Positions 46,093 to 55,549 of a stretch of 64,000 nucleotides of DNA are shown piece after piece; within the stretch, counting starts at the first letter, position 1, and the number at the start of each line of letters is the position of its first letter. The position numbers and the translations under genes were made by a program. Under the pieces are notes generated by a model, which was not told where the DNA came from, ran no database searches, and saw nothing but the letters and a program-made list of their open reading frames with translations. Where the stretch lies: assembly GCF_001593285.1 (NCBI RefSeq), contig NZ_CP012529.1:1426001-1490000 (forward strand), given 5' to 3'. The stretch is from Psychrobacter sp. P2G3 (lineage in GTDB: Bacteria > Pseudomonadota > Gammaproteobacteria > Pseudomonadales > Moraxellaceae).

Positions 46093-49071
46093 ATGGATTT
46101 TTTTGGTGAACAGCGGACACGTACTCAGCGCAGCCTGTTGCTCTACGGGCTGTTTTTTCTCATAGTATTTGCACATATAGCAGTGGCGCTTGGGGTAATG
46201 ACGCTGCTGCTTACCCTATTTACTGGTGGTGTGTACTATTGGGCACTGGTACTAGTCATTGTTTGGACGTTGGCTAGCTTTATTGGTGGTAGCTTTTTAG
46301 AGTACTGTCGTTTAAAGGCTGGTGGCCGTGCTATTGCCCAGCGCGTGGGTGCGGTGCGTTTGTTTATTGATAATAGTCAGAACACTTGGGAACATAGCAG
46401 CGGGGTCGCCCATCAGCATGAGACGGTTGCCAAGGTTCGCTTTAGTGACCGTCATATAGCGGTACGTGATGAGCGTGATTTTCCGCCTGTTTATCGGCGT
46501 TATTATGAGATTGCCCAGCAGTTGGCTATTGCTTCCGGTCTAAGTATGCCGATTCTCTATGTGCTGCCTGATGAGCAAGGCATCAATGGTTTCGTTGCGG
46601 GTCGCCATAGTCAGGATATGGTGTTAGTCGTCACCCAAGGTGCGCTAGATAAACTGTCTGATGATGGGCTATACGGGCTTATAGGGCATGAATATGGTCA
46701 TATCTTGCATGGCGATGCGACGTTCAATTTGCAGCTGATGGTAGTATTAGCAGGTTTGCAGATAGTCTATGACTGGAGTGATCCTATCAGTAATAACGCC
46801 TCTAGTTATAGTCGGCAAGGCAGTTATTTCGATAGCTCGATTAATAGCTCTTTTAATAGTGCTGTTAATCGAGACATGCCTTTGCCACAAAGCGCAATCG
46901 ATAGTCGTGCGCGCAGCACTGAAGCGCAGACAGAAAGCTTTACTACCCATAGCGATTGGGTATCTTACTGGCAAACCCAATCGAACAGTCATCAGTCATC
47001 AGCAAAAAGTCAGTCTAGATGGCTACAAAATAGACCTGTGATTAATCGGCAAGCACCGCGCAGTGTTTGGACATTGTTGTTACATGGGTTGAGTTTTTCG
47101 AGTATGGCAAGTGCGCAGCTGATTAAGCATAGCTTTAACCGTCAGCGTGAATTGCTCGCTGATGCGACCAGCGTGCAGCTGACACGCTCGCCTGCAATTA
47201 TCGAAACTTTAAAAGCCATTCATCAAGATTCACTTGGTTCACGCTTATCAAATATCGCTGATATCAATGGGCTGAGTCACTTCTTTTTTGCTAGCAGTGG
47301 GGCGGATCTGGGGGATGTCTCATGGTTTGCTACGCATCCTAACTTAGCTGAACGCATGAGTGCCATTAATGCTAATGCTTATCATGACTTTGCCGTTCAG
47401 GTCGCAAGAGAGAAGCGCATAAATCAACAAAAGATAAAAGAGATATATGAACAGCGTCGTCTTGGAGACTGGAGTGAAACAAAAAATAGCCTAAGTGAAG
47501 AACCTCAAGCAATCCTTAATAAGCCTTCTCCATTACTGTCTGATACTCAGCAATTTGACAAAGCATCCAATAAGTCTGCTACTGTTTCTAGTAATAATGT
47601 TAATAGTAAAATTAATAACGAGATTGATGCAGATGCAGGACTCGAATTTACGGTAGAGGCAGATGTCGTTATTGATGGACGCTTGCAGGTACTGGCAGAA
47701 GATATTGGTACTTATCATCTGTTAAAACCATGGATGGCAAAACCTGACAGCGATTTGCCATCAGCAGCTTTGATTAGTATTGACGATATAAACAAAGTCA
47801 CGCTACCACAGCATGTGCTCAATCACAGTCATCACCCACTAGGAGCGCAGGCATTAATAGAAGCCATCATGCTATGCCATCAAGGACAGACAATATCTAC
47901 GACTGGCATGTATGATTTAAAAGATATTTGGATTGGGCTTCCAAACGATAGTGTGTCTGCTGCTGACACCGATGCTAATACTAATATTAATACTTTCAGT
48001 GACCCTCAAATTTTAGCGCATACGCTAGACCATAAATTATTAAAAATAGTGGCGAGTTTTGACCGGCGTTTAGACAGCGCTTTGATTACATTCGCTGTGA
48101 AGCAAATCAGTCAGCATAACTTATCAGAAAGCACTATTGATCAATTACGTCTCAAAAGTGAATGCAGTCATAGTAACCAAGCCCATCAACACTATGTAAA
48201 GCAGCAAAAATGCCGTACGATGCTGTTGCGCTATCAACAAGGCATGCTTGAGCTGTTTGGAAAACAGCTATCAGCTGATCTGACCAAAAGTTTTTCTGAT
48301 AACCTATCAGATGAAAAAAATTTAACAGGTGATGCACAGTCAGTACCGACTCCTTTGAATAATGCGACAATATCAACTCCAGCGCAGCAAGCTTCACCAA
48401 TTCTATCGTTATGGCAAGCGCTGCATTTACAGCAATTACTGCCGATATTTTCCGAACTTTTAAACGATAGTGATGTAAATACACAGAGTGAATGGCAACT
48501 GTTATTACGGAGGGGCATGAGTGATATATGTGCTCAGATTGACCCTTCTGGACAGGTGTTTAACGGCCTTAATGTGGCTAAGAGAGCTATAGTGACGTTG
48601 CTTGCATACCGGCTATCGAAAGATGTCAAAGGTCAAATGATATCGACATTAGATAGCTCAGTATATATTTCAGGGCTCGGCTATAATAATGACAGTGTTG
48701 CGCACTATATTGTAGATTTACATCGCCATGCGCGCTTGATTGATGTTGATTTAACCGCGGTCAGTGATGCAAATTTGCAGTGGTTATTACTAACCGCTCA
48801 AAGTCTAAATAGCGTTCAGCTATTGGCTATTTTTAATGCTGTGCCTGCCCATCCTGCATCTACTTCTATTGAATCTACAATAGAGACTCAGAGGAAAGAG
48901 AATTATCCAGAGAGACAACAAGAAAGCAGTCAAATAGACTATAATGAATATCGGCAATGGCTGAGTACATTGCATACGGTGATGTTACACGATACGATAA
49001 TCAGTCAAGATGAGTATGATTGCTTGATGGTACTCGCAGAGCAATGGTTAGGCGTTCGCGAGCTGTTTTGA
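46093..49071 (+). CDS. M48-family (HtpX-like) membrane metallopeptidase with large C-terminal extension
   Basis: 992 residues. Two or three N-terminal membrane helices (about 15-75), then an M48 core: zinc site GHEYGHILHGD (HEYGH at about 199-203) and the third ligand Glu in RELLADA (about 352). A Ser/Thr-rich unordered insert (about 230-310) splits the core. Beyond about 450 the protein is unlike normal M48 peptidases (280-500 residues): a long linker, then about 450 residues of helical, unrecognised sequence. Spaced 50 bp after lemA, likely one operon. Substrates unknown; envelope protein quality control is a reasonable guess. Confidence 0.85.
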   Translation: MDFFGEQRTRTQRSLLLYGLFFLIVFAHIAVALGVMTLLLTLFTGGVYYWALVLVIVWTLASFIGGSFLEYCRLKAGGRAIAQRVGAVRLFIDNSQNTWEHSSGVAHQHETVAKVRFSDRHIAVRDERDFPPVYRRYYEIAQQLAIASGLSMPILYVLPDEQGINGFVAGRHSQDMVLVVTQGALDKLSDDGLYGLIGHEYGHILHGDATFNLQLMVVLAGLQIVYDWSDPISNNASSYSRQGSYFDSSINSSFNSAVNRDMPLPQSAIDSRARSTEAQTESFTTHSDWVSYWQTQSNSHQSSAKSQSRWLQNRPVINRQAPRSVWTLLLHGLSFSSMASAQLIKHSFNRQRELLADATSVQLTRSPAIIETLKAIHQDSLGSRLSNIADINGLSHFFFASSGADLGDVSWFATHPNLAERMSAINANAYHDFAVQVAREKRINQQKIKEIYEQRRLGDWSETKNSLSEEPQAILNKPSPLLSDTQQFDKASNKSATVSSNNVNSKINNEIDADAGLEFTVEADVVIDGRLQVLAEDIGTYHLLKPWMAKPDSDLPSAALISIDDINKVTLPQHVLNHSHHPLGAQALIEAIMLCHQGQTISTTGMYDLKDIWIGLPNDSVSAADTDANTNINTFSDPQILAHTLDHKLLKIVASFDRRLDSALITFAVKQISQHNLSESTIDQLRLKSECSHSNQAHQHYVKQQKCRTMLLRYQQGMLELFGKQLSADLTKSFSDNLSDEKNLTGDAQSVPTPLNNATISTPAQQASPILSLWQALHLQQLLPIFSELLNDSDVNTQSEWQLLLRRGMSDICAQIDPSGQVFNGLNVAKRAIVTLLAYRLSKDVKGQMISTLDSSVYISGLGYNNDSVAHYIVDLHRHARLIDVDLTAVSDANLQWLLLTAQSLNSVQLLAIFNAVPAHPASTSIESTIETQRKENYPERQQESSQIDYNEYRQWLSTLHTVMLHDTIISQDEYDCLMVLAEQWLGVRELF

Positions 49072-49193
49072 ATGCAGCTTGGCTGACGCCTCAGAAACTA
49101 TTAAAAACTGTGATGAGTACTTTAGTTAAGCTGTCAAACTGATCAGCCCATCTGTAAATGATTCAAACAAAATAAGTAGGATAATAGAGACAC

Positions 49194-50087
49194 ATGAGTG
49201 ATATCCAAGAACCGCTAATTGTATTGCAGCGCCGCATGCAGCAACGCCAAATTCTAGCGATGATGGGTATCAATCAGTGGGTGCAGCCGAATTCAGAAAC
49301 CCTAAATATTGCAGATATTTCTGCGCCTGTTTTACCTGACCCTACTATAATTAATAGCGCCATTCAGTCTACTTCTGCCGATACAACTATTCAACAGCCA
49401 AGCATTAGCCGTCCAAATATAGAACATCCAAGTATTGACGCTGCAAACGTTGATCATTCAAATATAGAGTCTGCGGAATCTATATCAGGCATAGTAGATG
49501 ATGAATCTATTAACCATTATCATGATGACGTTAATGAGCCAAATTTAAGCTATCCTGACGAACAAAGCCCCGTTACCTATAGTTTTGACACGACTGTCCC
49601 TGATACCTCTAAGACAGTCATTACATCCCTTGTAGATTCTGTCGTTCAGCAAGCCGCTATTGCTGACACAAATAGCGCTGAGAATTTTAAGGAAGATAGT
49701 TTTAAAGAGGACAGCTTTAAAAAAGTAGTGCCATTTGATTTACAAGGTGGTCGCTATGGCGATTGGGTGGTTTTGGTTGATATCCAAGCACTTAATAACG
49801 ACAGTCAAAAACTGTGGCAAAATATCACGCAAGCGTTGTCAATCACCTGTGAGACAACATCATTTCCTATCTGCGAGGGGATGGATACGGCTGAGCTTGC
49901 CAATGCTAGCCTTGCTGGATATGTGTTTAAAATTGGACGCAGCGAAGAGATAAAAGTTGCTGCATTAACTGCGTTGCCTGATAGCCTTGCGCATCCTACT
50001 CTGACTACTGTGCCTACATTGGATGAGATGCTTGCTGATAGTAGCCTTAAGCGTCAGCTTTGGGAGCAGTTGTCGAGACAGAGTTAA
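49194..50087 (+). CDS. Probable DNA polymerase III psi subunit (HolD-like), divergent
   Basis: 297 residues. The N-terminus RRMQQRQILAMMGINQWVQP resembles the HolD start (R-D-x-Q-L-Q-x-L-G-I-x-Q-W). The extreme C-terminus VPTLDEMLADSSLKRQLWEQL matches the HolD ending (L-x-D-L-x-x-(N/D)-P-x-x-(K/R)-x-x-L-W-x-Q-(I/L)). Between them are about 130 residues of low-complexity, acidic linker and a compact domain from about 180. Psi (E. coli 137 residues) bridges clamp loader and chi/SSB. The assignment is by motif only. It is placed between the M48 peptidase and serC. Confidence 0.55.
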   Translation: MSDIQEPLIVLQRRMQQRQILAMMGINQWVQPNSETLNIADISAPVLPDPTIINSAIQSTSADTTIQQPSISRPNIEHPSIDAANVDHSNIESAESISGIVDDESINHYHDDVNEPNLSYPDEQSPVTYSFDTTVPDTSKTVITSLVDSVVQQAAIADTNSAENFKEDSFKEDSFKKVVPFDLQGGRYGDWVVLVDIQALNNDSQKLWQNITQALSITCETTSFPICEGMDTAELANASLAGYVFKIGRSEEIKVAALTALPDSLAHPTLTTVPTLDEMLADSSLKRQLWEQLSRQS

Positions 50088-50243
50088 AGACTTACAGTCT
50101 GCTGCAATAGCTATTGAACATAGTGATTAAGAATAAAAATAGAGACAAGACTTACCTTAAGAGGTTTTAAAGCAGCAGTTTGAAGCCTTAGCTTTTAAAA
50201 CTTATATAACAACGATGATTTCATCATATTTAGGATAATGATT

Positions 50244-51353
50244 ATGACTACCAAAGCCGCTCCTAACCGTGTACCTAATTTTTCAGCGGGACCCGCCACT
50301 ATACCGACCGCAGTGCTAGAGCGTGCGCAAAGTGAGCTACTTGATTGGCAAGGGCGCGGTATGTCAGTCATGGAAGTGAGCCACCGTAGCAAAGAGTACA
50401 TCGCAATTACCGAAAAAGCCGAAGCTAAATTGCGCTCATTGATGGACATTCCAGACAATTATAAAGTGCTGTTTTTGCAAGGTGGTGCAAGCTTACAATT
50501 TTCAGCGATACCATTGAACTTATTAAATGGTGGGCGCGGTGACTACCTGACTACGGGTGCATGGTCAGGTAAAGCCATCAAAGAAGCGAAGCGTTATGCC
50601 AATCTAGGTCTTGGTAAGATTAATCTAGTGGCAACTGGTAAAGACAGTAACTTTACTGATGTGCCAGCCCAAAGCGATTGGAATATAAGCGAAGATGCGG
50701 CTTATTTTCATTACTGCGCCAATGAGACTATTCATGGTTTGCAAATATTTGAGCCACCACAAGTTGATGCACCTCTAATTGCTGATATGTCATCTTCTAT
50801 CTTGTCACAGCCAATCGATGTCTCTAAGTTTGGGATGATATATGCTGGTGCGCAAAAAAACATTGGTCCAGCAGGATTAATCATTGTGATTATTCGTGAA
50901 GACTTATTGGGACAGGCGAGTGAGTGGTGCCCGCTACTAATGAACTACGAGCATCAAGCTGAAAAAGAATCCATGTCAAACACGCCAGCGACGTATTCTT
51001 GGTACTTGGCAGGGTTGGTATTTGATTGGTTAGAAGAGCAAGGCGGCGTTGCTGCTATCGGCAAAATTAATCAGCAAAAAGCAGATTTGCTCTACAAAAC
51101 GATTGATGACAGCAACTTCTATAGTAATCCAGTTGATCCTAAGTATCGCTCTATCATGAATGTGCCGTTTACTTTAGCAGACAGCAGCCTTGATAAAGTA
51201 TTTTTAGAAGAGTCAGAGGCAGCAGGTTTGATGCATTTAAAAGGTCACCGCGATGTAGGCGGCATGCGTGCCAGTATCTATAATGCGGTGTCACTAGACT
51301 GGGTGCAGAAATTGGTTGACTTTATGATCGCGTTTGAAAAAAAGCACGCTTAA
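50244..51353 (+). CDS. serC: Phosphoserine aminotransferase
   Basis: 369 residues, PLP enzyme acting in serine and in pyridoxal phosphate synthesis (with pdxA elsewhere in the window). Signatures: NFSAGPATIPTAVLE, LLDWQGRGMSVMEVSHRS, FLQGGASLQF, the PLP lysine in YAGAQKNIGPAGL, and C-terminal GLMHLKGHRDVGGMRAS. The ATG at 50244 is preferred because AGGA lies eight bases upstream; ATG 50238 two codons earlier is too close to it. Ends at a strong terminator. Confidence 0.96.
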   Translation: MTTKAAPNRVPNFSAGPATIPTAVLERAQSELLDWQGRGMSVMEVSHRSKEYIAITEKAEAKLRSLMDIPDNYKVLFLQGGASLQFSAIPLNLLNGGRGDYLTTGAWSGKAIKEAKRYANLGLGKINLVATGKDSNFTDVPAQSDWNISEDAAYFHYCANETIHGLQIFEPPQVDAPLIADMSSSILSQPIDVSKFGMIYAGAQKNIGPAGLIIVIIREDLLGQASEWCPLLMNYEHQAEKESMSNTPATYSWYLAGLVFDWLEEQGGVAAIGKINQQKADLLYKTIDDSNFYSNPVDPKYRSIMNVPFTLADSSLDKVFLEESEAAGLMHLKGHRDVGGMRASIYNAVSLDWVQKLVDFMIAFEKKHA

Positions 51354-51373
51354 GTTAGCATAAGCTTTAGAAC

Positions 51374-51408
51374 AAAGGACGCAGCTTTTATGAGTTGCGT
51401 CTTTTTTT
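51374..51408 (+). terminator. Intrinsic terminator of serC
   Basis: GACGCA / TGCGTC arms with a long partially paired loop and a run of seven T, about 20 bp after the stop. Confidence 0.8.
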
Positions 51409-51645
51409 ATCAAAAGTCAACCTTATTTTTGGATGAGTAGGGCGTTATACCGTAACCGTAACACTGCAAACCATTAGGCTAAAAAACCTAAATTTGTTAT
51501 GATGAAATTTTGCAGCAATTATGAGAGCTTATGTTGCGCCGTATGTTCTTTTAATTGTCATTTAAGCTGCAATGAATTTTCAGTCATTAAGTAAATTCTG
51601 CATAAATCCATTTGGTTTGGTAGAGGGGTTTGTTATAACTTTATT

Positions 51646-53478
51646 ATGATAAAAAATACCATGCTAAAAACTGTCCTGTTAGTGGCAATTGTGAGTTGGA
51701 TACCAGCCAGTATCGCAGTTCCAATCACCACGACTGCGCTTGGTCATAATAGTACCACTGAGTATATTGATGCGCCCTTTATGCCCTATGCCAATCCAAA
51801 TGCACCGACAGGGGGTACATTATCGCTTGATGCGCGTGGCACCTTTAATGCTGCCAACAAATGGATGACAACTGGTGTGGCAATGATTGGCACCGATTAT
51901 CTATATGATACCTTGATGACTGGCTCACTAAATGAAGCTTTTACCATGTATCCGCAGCTGGCAAGCAAGGTGACTTACGACCCTGATGACACCAGCTGGA
52001 TTATCTATCATATTAACCCTGCCGCACGCTTTTGGGATGGGTCTCCTGTGACCAGTAGCGATGTCAAAGCTACTTATGACGCGATACTAAACAAAGGGCC
52101 GATGTATATCCGCAGTTATTTAGGCGATATTAAAGCCATTGAAATTATCGATAAGCAACAAGTAAAGTTTGTCTTTGCCTCAGATAATAATAAAGAGATT
52201 TTATTAACAGTCGGGCAGTTTCCTATTTTTGCCAAATCCTCTATTGATGCTAACTTTGAAAAAATCAGCTTAACGCCATTGATGGGCAGCGGTCCTTATA
52301 AGTTAGGTCGTGTCGATGCGGGGCGCGCGGTTAGTTATATACGTGATCCCAATTATTGGGGTCGTGATTTGATGGTTAATCGCGGTCGTTATAACTTTGA
52401 TATGATTAAGTTTGTGTATTATCAAAGCGATGAGATTGCCTTTGAGGGTTTTAAATCTGGGCAATATCGCTTCCGCCCTGAAAACAAAGCCTCTAATTGG
52501 GCAACGGGTTACAATTTCCCAGCCGTCAAAGCAGGTATGATTAATAAAGAAACCATAAGTAGTGAAAACCCAGTACCGATGCAGGGTCTAGTGATGAATG
52601 TGCGTCGGCCACTTTTTCAAGATATTCGCGTTCGCCAAGCATTGACGGCTGCTTATGATTTTGAGTGGATGAATAAAACCTTGTTTCATGGGCAGTATGA
52701 ACGCTTGCAAAGCTTCTTTCATGGCTCTGAGCTTGCCGCTACTGGTACGCCATCTGCTGCTGAGATGCAGGTGCTAACACCTTTGTTATCTAAGCTTGAA
52801 CCAATACAGCGTCAAGCCGTATTAGCAAAGTGGCAACTGCCGACTAGTGATGGTAGCGGCTTTAATCGCAAAGCGTTATTAAAGGCGCGGCAGCTGTTGC
52901 TAGATGCTGGCTTTTATTATGACGATATGAAGCTATATCAACCTGATGGTAAGCTTGCTCAGATCGAAATTTTGATGACGGGCGAGACTATGGGACGTGT
53001 ATTGTTGCCTTATATTCGTAATTTAAAGCGGTTAGGATTTGATGCCACCCTACGTCAAGTGGATGGTCCGCAATATTACGAGCGTGTGCGCCGTTTTGAT
53101 TATGATATGGTGGTTGATGTATTCGCCCAAAGTTTATCCCCTGGTGCTGAGCAAGCGGCTTTTTGGGGTAGCGCGGCTACCGATGAGCCTGGTAATAGAA
53201 ATACAATCGGTATTAAAAACCCAGTTATCGATGAGATAACAGCTGCACTTGCAAATGCTAAGAGCCGTGAAGAGATTGTTTTATATACTAAAACACTCGA
53301 TCGCCTGCTACGAGCTGGTCATTATTTAGTACCTCTATATGGCAAATCTGCAACCAATGTTGCCTACTGGAATCAATATCGTCATACTGAAAAGCTGCCG
53401 ACCAACGCTGTAGGCATTGATTATTGGTGGTCAGATAAAGAAGCAGAAGCACGCGTTGATAAATATTTAAGACAATAA
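51646..53478 (+). CDS. yejA: Peptide ABC transporter periplasmic binding protein, YejA-type
   Basis: 610 residues. Signal peptide (about 1-25, ending ASIA-VP), then a family 5 extracellular solute-binding protein: MPYANPNAPTGGTLSLDARGTFNAANKW is typical of YejA, which binds oligopeptides and microcin C-like peptide-nucleotides. Further segments RFWDGSPVTSSDVKATYD and GSGPYKLGRVDAG match the family. The permease and ATPase genes follow after an intervening gloB. YejA proteins are usually about 600 residues, so it is complete. Confidence 0.92.
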   Translation: MIKNTMLKTVLLVAIVSWIPASIAVPITTTALGHNSTTEYIDAPFMPYANPNAPTGGTLSLDARGTFNAANKWMTTGVAMIGTDYLYDTLMTGSLNEAFTMYPQLASKVTYDPDDTSWIIYHINPAARFWDGSPVTSSDVKATYDAILNKGPMYIRSYLGDIKAIEIIDKQQVKFVFASDNNKEILLTVGQFPIFAKSSIDANFEKISLTPLMGSGPYKLGRVDAGRAVSYIRDPNYWGRDLMVNRGRYNFDMIKFVYYQSDEIAFEGFKSGQYRFRPENKASNWATGYNFPAVKAGMINKETISSENPVPMQGLVMNVRRPLFQDIRVRQALTAAYDFEWMNKTLFHGQYERLQSFFHGSELAATGTPSAAEMQVLTPLLSKLEPIQRQAVLAKWQLPTSDGSGFNRKALLKARQLLLDAGFYYDDMKLYQPDGKLAQIEILMTGETMGRVLLPYIRNLKRLGFDATLRQVDGPQYYERVRRFDYDMVVDVFAQSLSPGAEQAAFWGSAATDEPGNRNTIGIKNPVIDEITAALANAKSREEIVLYTKTLDRLLRAGHYLVPLYGKSATNVAYWNQYRHTEKLPTNAVGIDYWWSDKEAEARVDKYLRQ

Positions 53479-53656
53479 GTAACAATTTTTTTAAAGTAAC
53501 GGTCTTTAGTAGTGGACCTTTTTAAAATAACAGCAATTTAAGATATTGATAAGGTTACAAACTAAAAGTATTGGCTATCGTTATTTAACACAGACAAAGT
53601 GGTTTAGCCGTTCATGGATAACTAGTAATAGAAATAACTATTGGTAAGGATTTAAT

Positions 53657-54436
53657 ATGAGTATTCGTATTCACCCAATTAAAGCGTTCAATGATAATTA
53701 TATTTGGACATTAATCAATGAAAGTAATAAACAGGCGATTGTCATTGATCCAGGTCAAGCCGAGCCGGTTGTTGCCTATCTAGAAGAGAACCAGTTAGAA
53801 CTCACCTCGATTTGGACTACGCATCATCACCACGATCACATTGGCGGCGTAGCAACACTGCAAGAGTCTTATCCTATGACGCATTTGGTCGCACACAGCG
53901 AGCATACGGTAGACGAAGATCAGACTATTAAAGATGGTAGTACGGTAAGTGCGTGGGGCTGTTCTGCACAAGTATGGGATGTCTCAGGTCATACTGCCAG
54001 TCACATGGCTTATATATTAGATATCGACGGCAGTAAGCATTGCTTCTGTGGTGACACCCTGTTTAGTGCTGGTTGCGGACGCGTTTTTACTGGGACGATT
54101 GAGCAATTGCATGACAGCTTTAAGCGCTTAAATGAGCTGCCTGCTGAGACGTTACTGTATCCAGCCCACGAATATACTGCTAGCAATCTACGTTTTGGCC
54201 TATCTATTGAGCCTGACAATGAGGCGATGAAGCAAGCACTGGCGCAAGCAGAAGAAAAAACCGCCCAAGGCGTTCCAACTTTACCCGTAACCTTAGAGCA
54301 TGAGCGTGCAATAAATGTGTTTTTACGGACGCAAGAGCCGAGTGTGATAACAGGCGTAAAGTCTAAAGTAAATATCGATGATGACAAATCTTTGACGGTG
54401 TTTGCAGCGTTACGTGAACTTAAAAACAACTTCTAA
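53657..54436 (+). CDS. gloB: Hydroxyacylglutathione hydrolase (glyoxalase II)
   Basis: 259 residues, cytosolic binuclear metallohydrolase; hydrolyses S-lactoylglutathione to lactate and glutathione. Metal site THHHHDHIGG, then SGHTASHMAYI, CGDTLFSAGCGRVFTGT, and PAHEYTASNLRFGL. The C-terminal helical domain carries FLRTQEPSV. Unusually it sits inside the yejA-yejBEF cluster, 178 bp after yejA and 43 bp before yejB, on the same strand. Confidence 0.96.
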   Translation: MSIRIHPIKAFNDNYIWTLINESNKQAIVIDPGQAEPVVAYLEENQLELTSIWTTHHHHDHIGGVATLQESYPMTHLVAHSEHTVDEDQTIKDGSTVSAWGCSAQVWDVSGHTASHMAYILDIDGSKHCFCGDTLFSAGCGRVFTGTIEQLHDSFKRLNELPAETLLYPAHEYTASNLRFGLSIEPDNEAMKQALAQAEEKTAQGVPTLPVTLEHERAINVFLRTQEPSVITGVKSKVNIDDDKSLTVFAALRELKNNF

Positions 54437-54478
54437 ATGCTAAGTTGTCATATCTGTTTATTCTAGGAAACCGCCATT

Positions 54479-55549
54479 ATGGGTCGTTATATCTTAAAAA
54501 GATTGTTACTGATATTACCGACGCTATTTTTGATATTGCTGGCGAACTTTGTGATTGTACAAGCGGCTCCTGGCGGTCCTGTAGAGCAGCAGCTAGCGCT
54601 TATCGAGCAGGGCGCAAAAGACAATGCGCTCGGTGGTAATATCGGCGCGGGCAGTGCGGGCGGTAATAACAGTACCTATCAAGGGACTCGTGGTTTATCA
54701 GAAGAAATGGTTGCAGCGATTAATGCCCAATACGGCTTTGATAAATCGGCACCTGAGCGCTTTTGGCTGATGTTAAAGAACTATGCTCAGCTGGACTTTG
54801 GTGAGTCTTTTTTTAAAGGCCAATCAGTGACCGATCTCATCATAGAGAAGCTACCAGTATCAATCTCGCTTGGGCTTTGGAGTACGTTACTGATTTATAT
54901 GATAGCCATTCCACTGGGTGTTTATAAAGCCATGCATCATGGCTCGGGGATTGATAAAGCCACCGCTATGCTACTTGCCATTGGGCATGCGATACCTGTA
55001 TTTGTGTTTGCAGTCATACTACTGGTGTTTTTTGCGGGTGGTAGCTACTGGAATATTTTTCCACTGCAAGGACTAACCTCTGAGAATTTCGATCAATTAA
55101 GCGCATTTGGTAAAGTGAAAGATTACTTTTGGCATCTTGCATTGCCACTGCTGGCAAGTACCGTTGGCGGTTTTGCAGGCTTAACCTATTTGACCAAGTT
55201 TAGCTTTCTAGAAGAGCTGGGTAAGCAATACGTGCTCACCGCCCGTGCGAAAGGCTTGGGTGAGCGTCAAGTTTTATACGGTCATGTTTTTCGTAATGCG
55301 ATGCTGATTATTATTGCCGGTATTCCAGCGGCTATCGTTGGAATTTTCTTTGCTGGTAACTTCCTCATTGAAATCATCTTTAAGCTTGATGGTTTGGGAT
55401 TGTTAGGTTTCGAAGCCATTCAGCAGCGCGATTATCCAGTGATATTTGGTACGCTATTTATCTTTACCTTGGTGGGACTGTTATTACAGTTAATCAGTGA
55501 TTTAAGTTATCACTTAATTGATCCCCGTATTGATTTTGAGGGGCGTTAA
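54479..55549 (+). CDS. yejB: Peptide ABC transporter permease, YejB-type
   Basis: 356 residues, inner membrane, about six helices. N-terminus MGRYILKRLLLILPTLFLILLANFVIVQAAPGGPVEQ is the type for YejB; the EAA-loop QYVLTARAKGLGERQVLYGHVFRNA contacts the ATPase. A Gly/Asn/Ser-rich periplasmic loop lies at about 45-65. The stop codon overlaps the yejE start by one base, so the genes are translationally coupled. Imports peptides delivered by YejA. Confidence 0.95.
   Translation: MGRYILKRLLLILPTLFLILLANFVIVQAAPGGPVEQQLALIEQGAKDNALGGNIGAGSAGGNNSTYQGTRGLSEEMVAAINAQYGFDKSAPERFWLMLKNYAQLDFGESFFKGQSVTDLIIEKLPVSISLGLWSTLLIYMIAIPLGVYKAMHHGSGIDKATAMLLAIGHAIPVFVFAVILLVFFAGGSYWNIFPLQGLTSENFDQLSAFGKVKDYFWHLALPLLASTVGGFAGLTYLTKFSFLEELGKQYVLTARAKGLGERQVLYGHVFRNAMLIIIAGIPAAIVGIFFAGNFLIEIIFKLDGLGLLGFEAIQQRDYPVIFGTLFIFTLVGLLLQLISDLSYHLIDPRIDFEGR

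Noticed and set aside
54010..54429. 139-codon minus-strand frame
   Set aside because: Antisense shadow of gloB.
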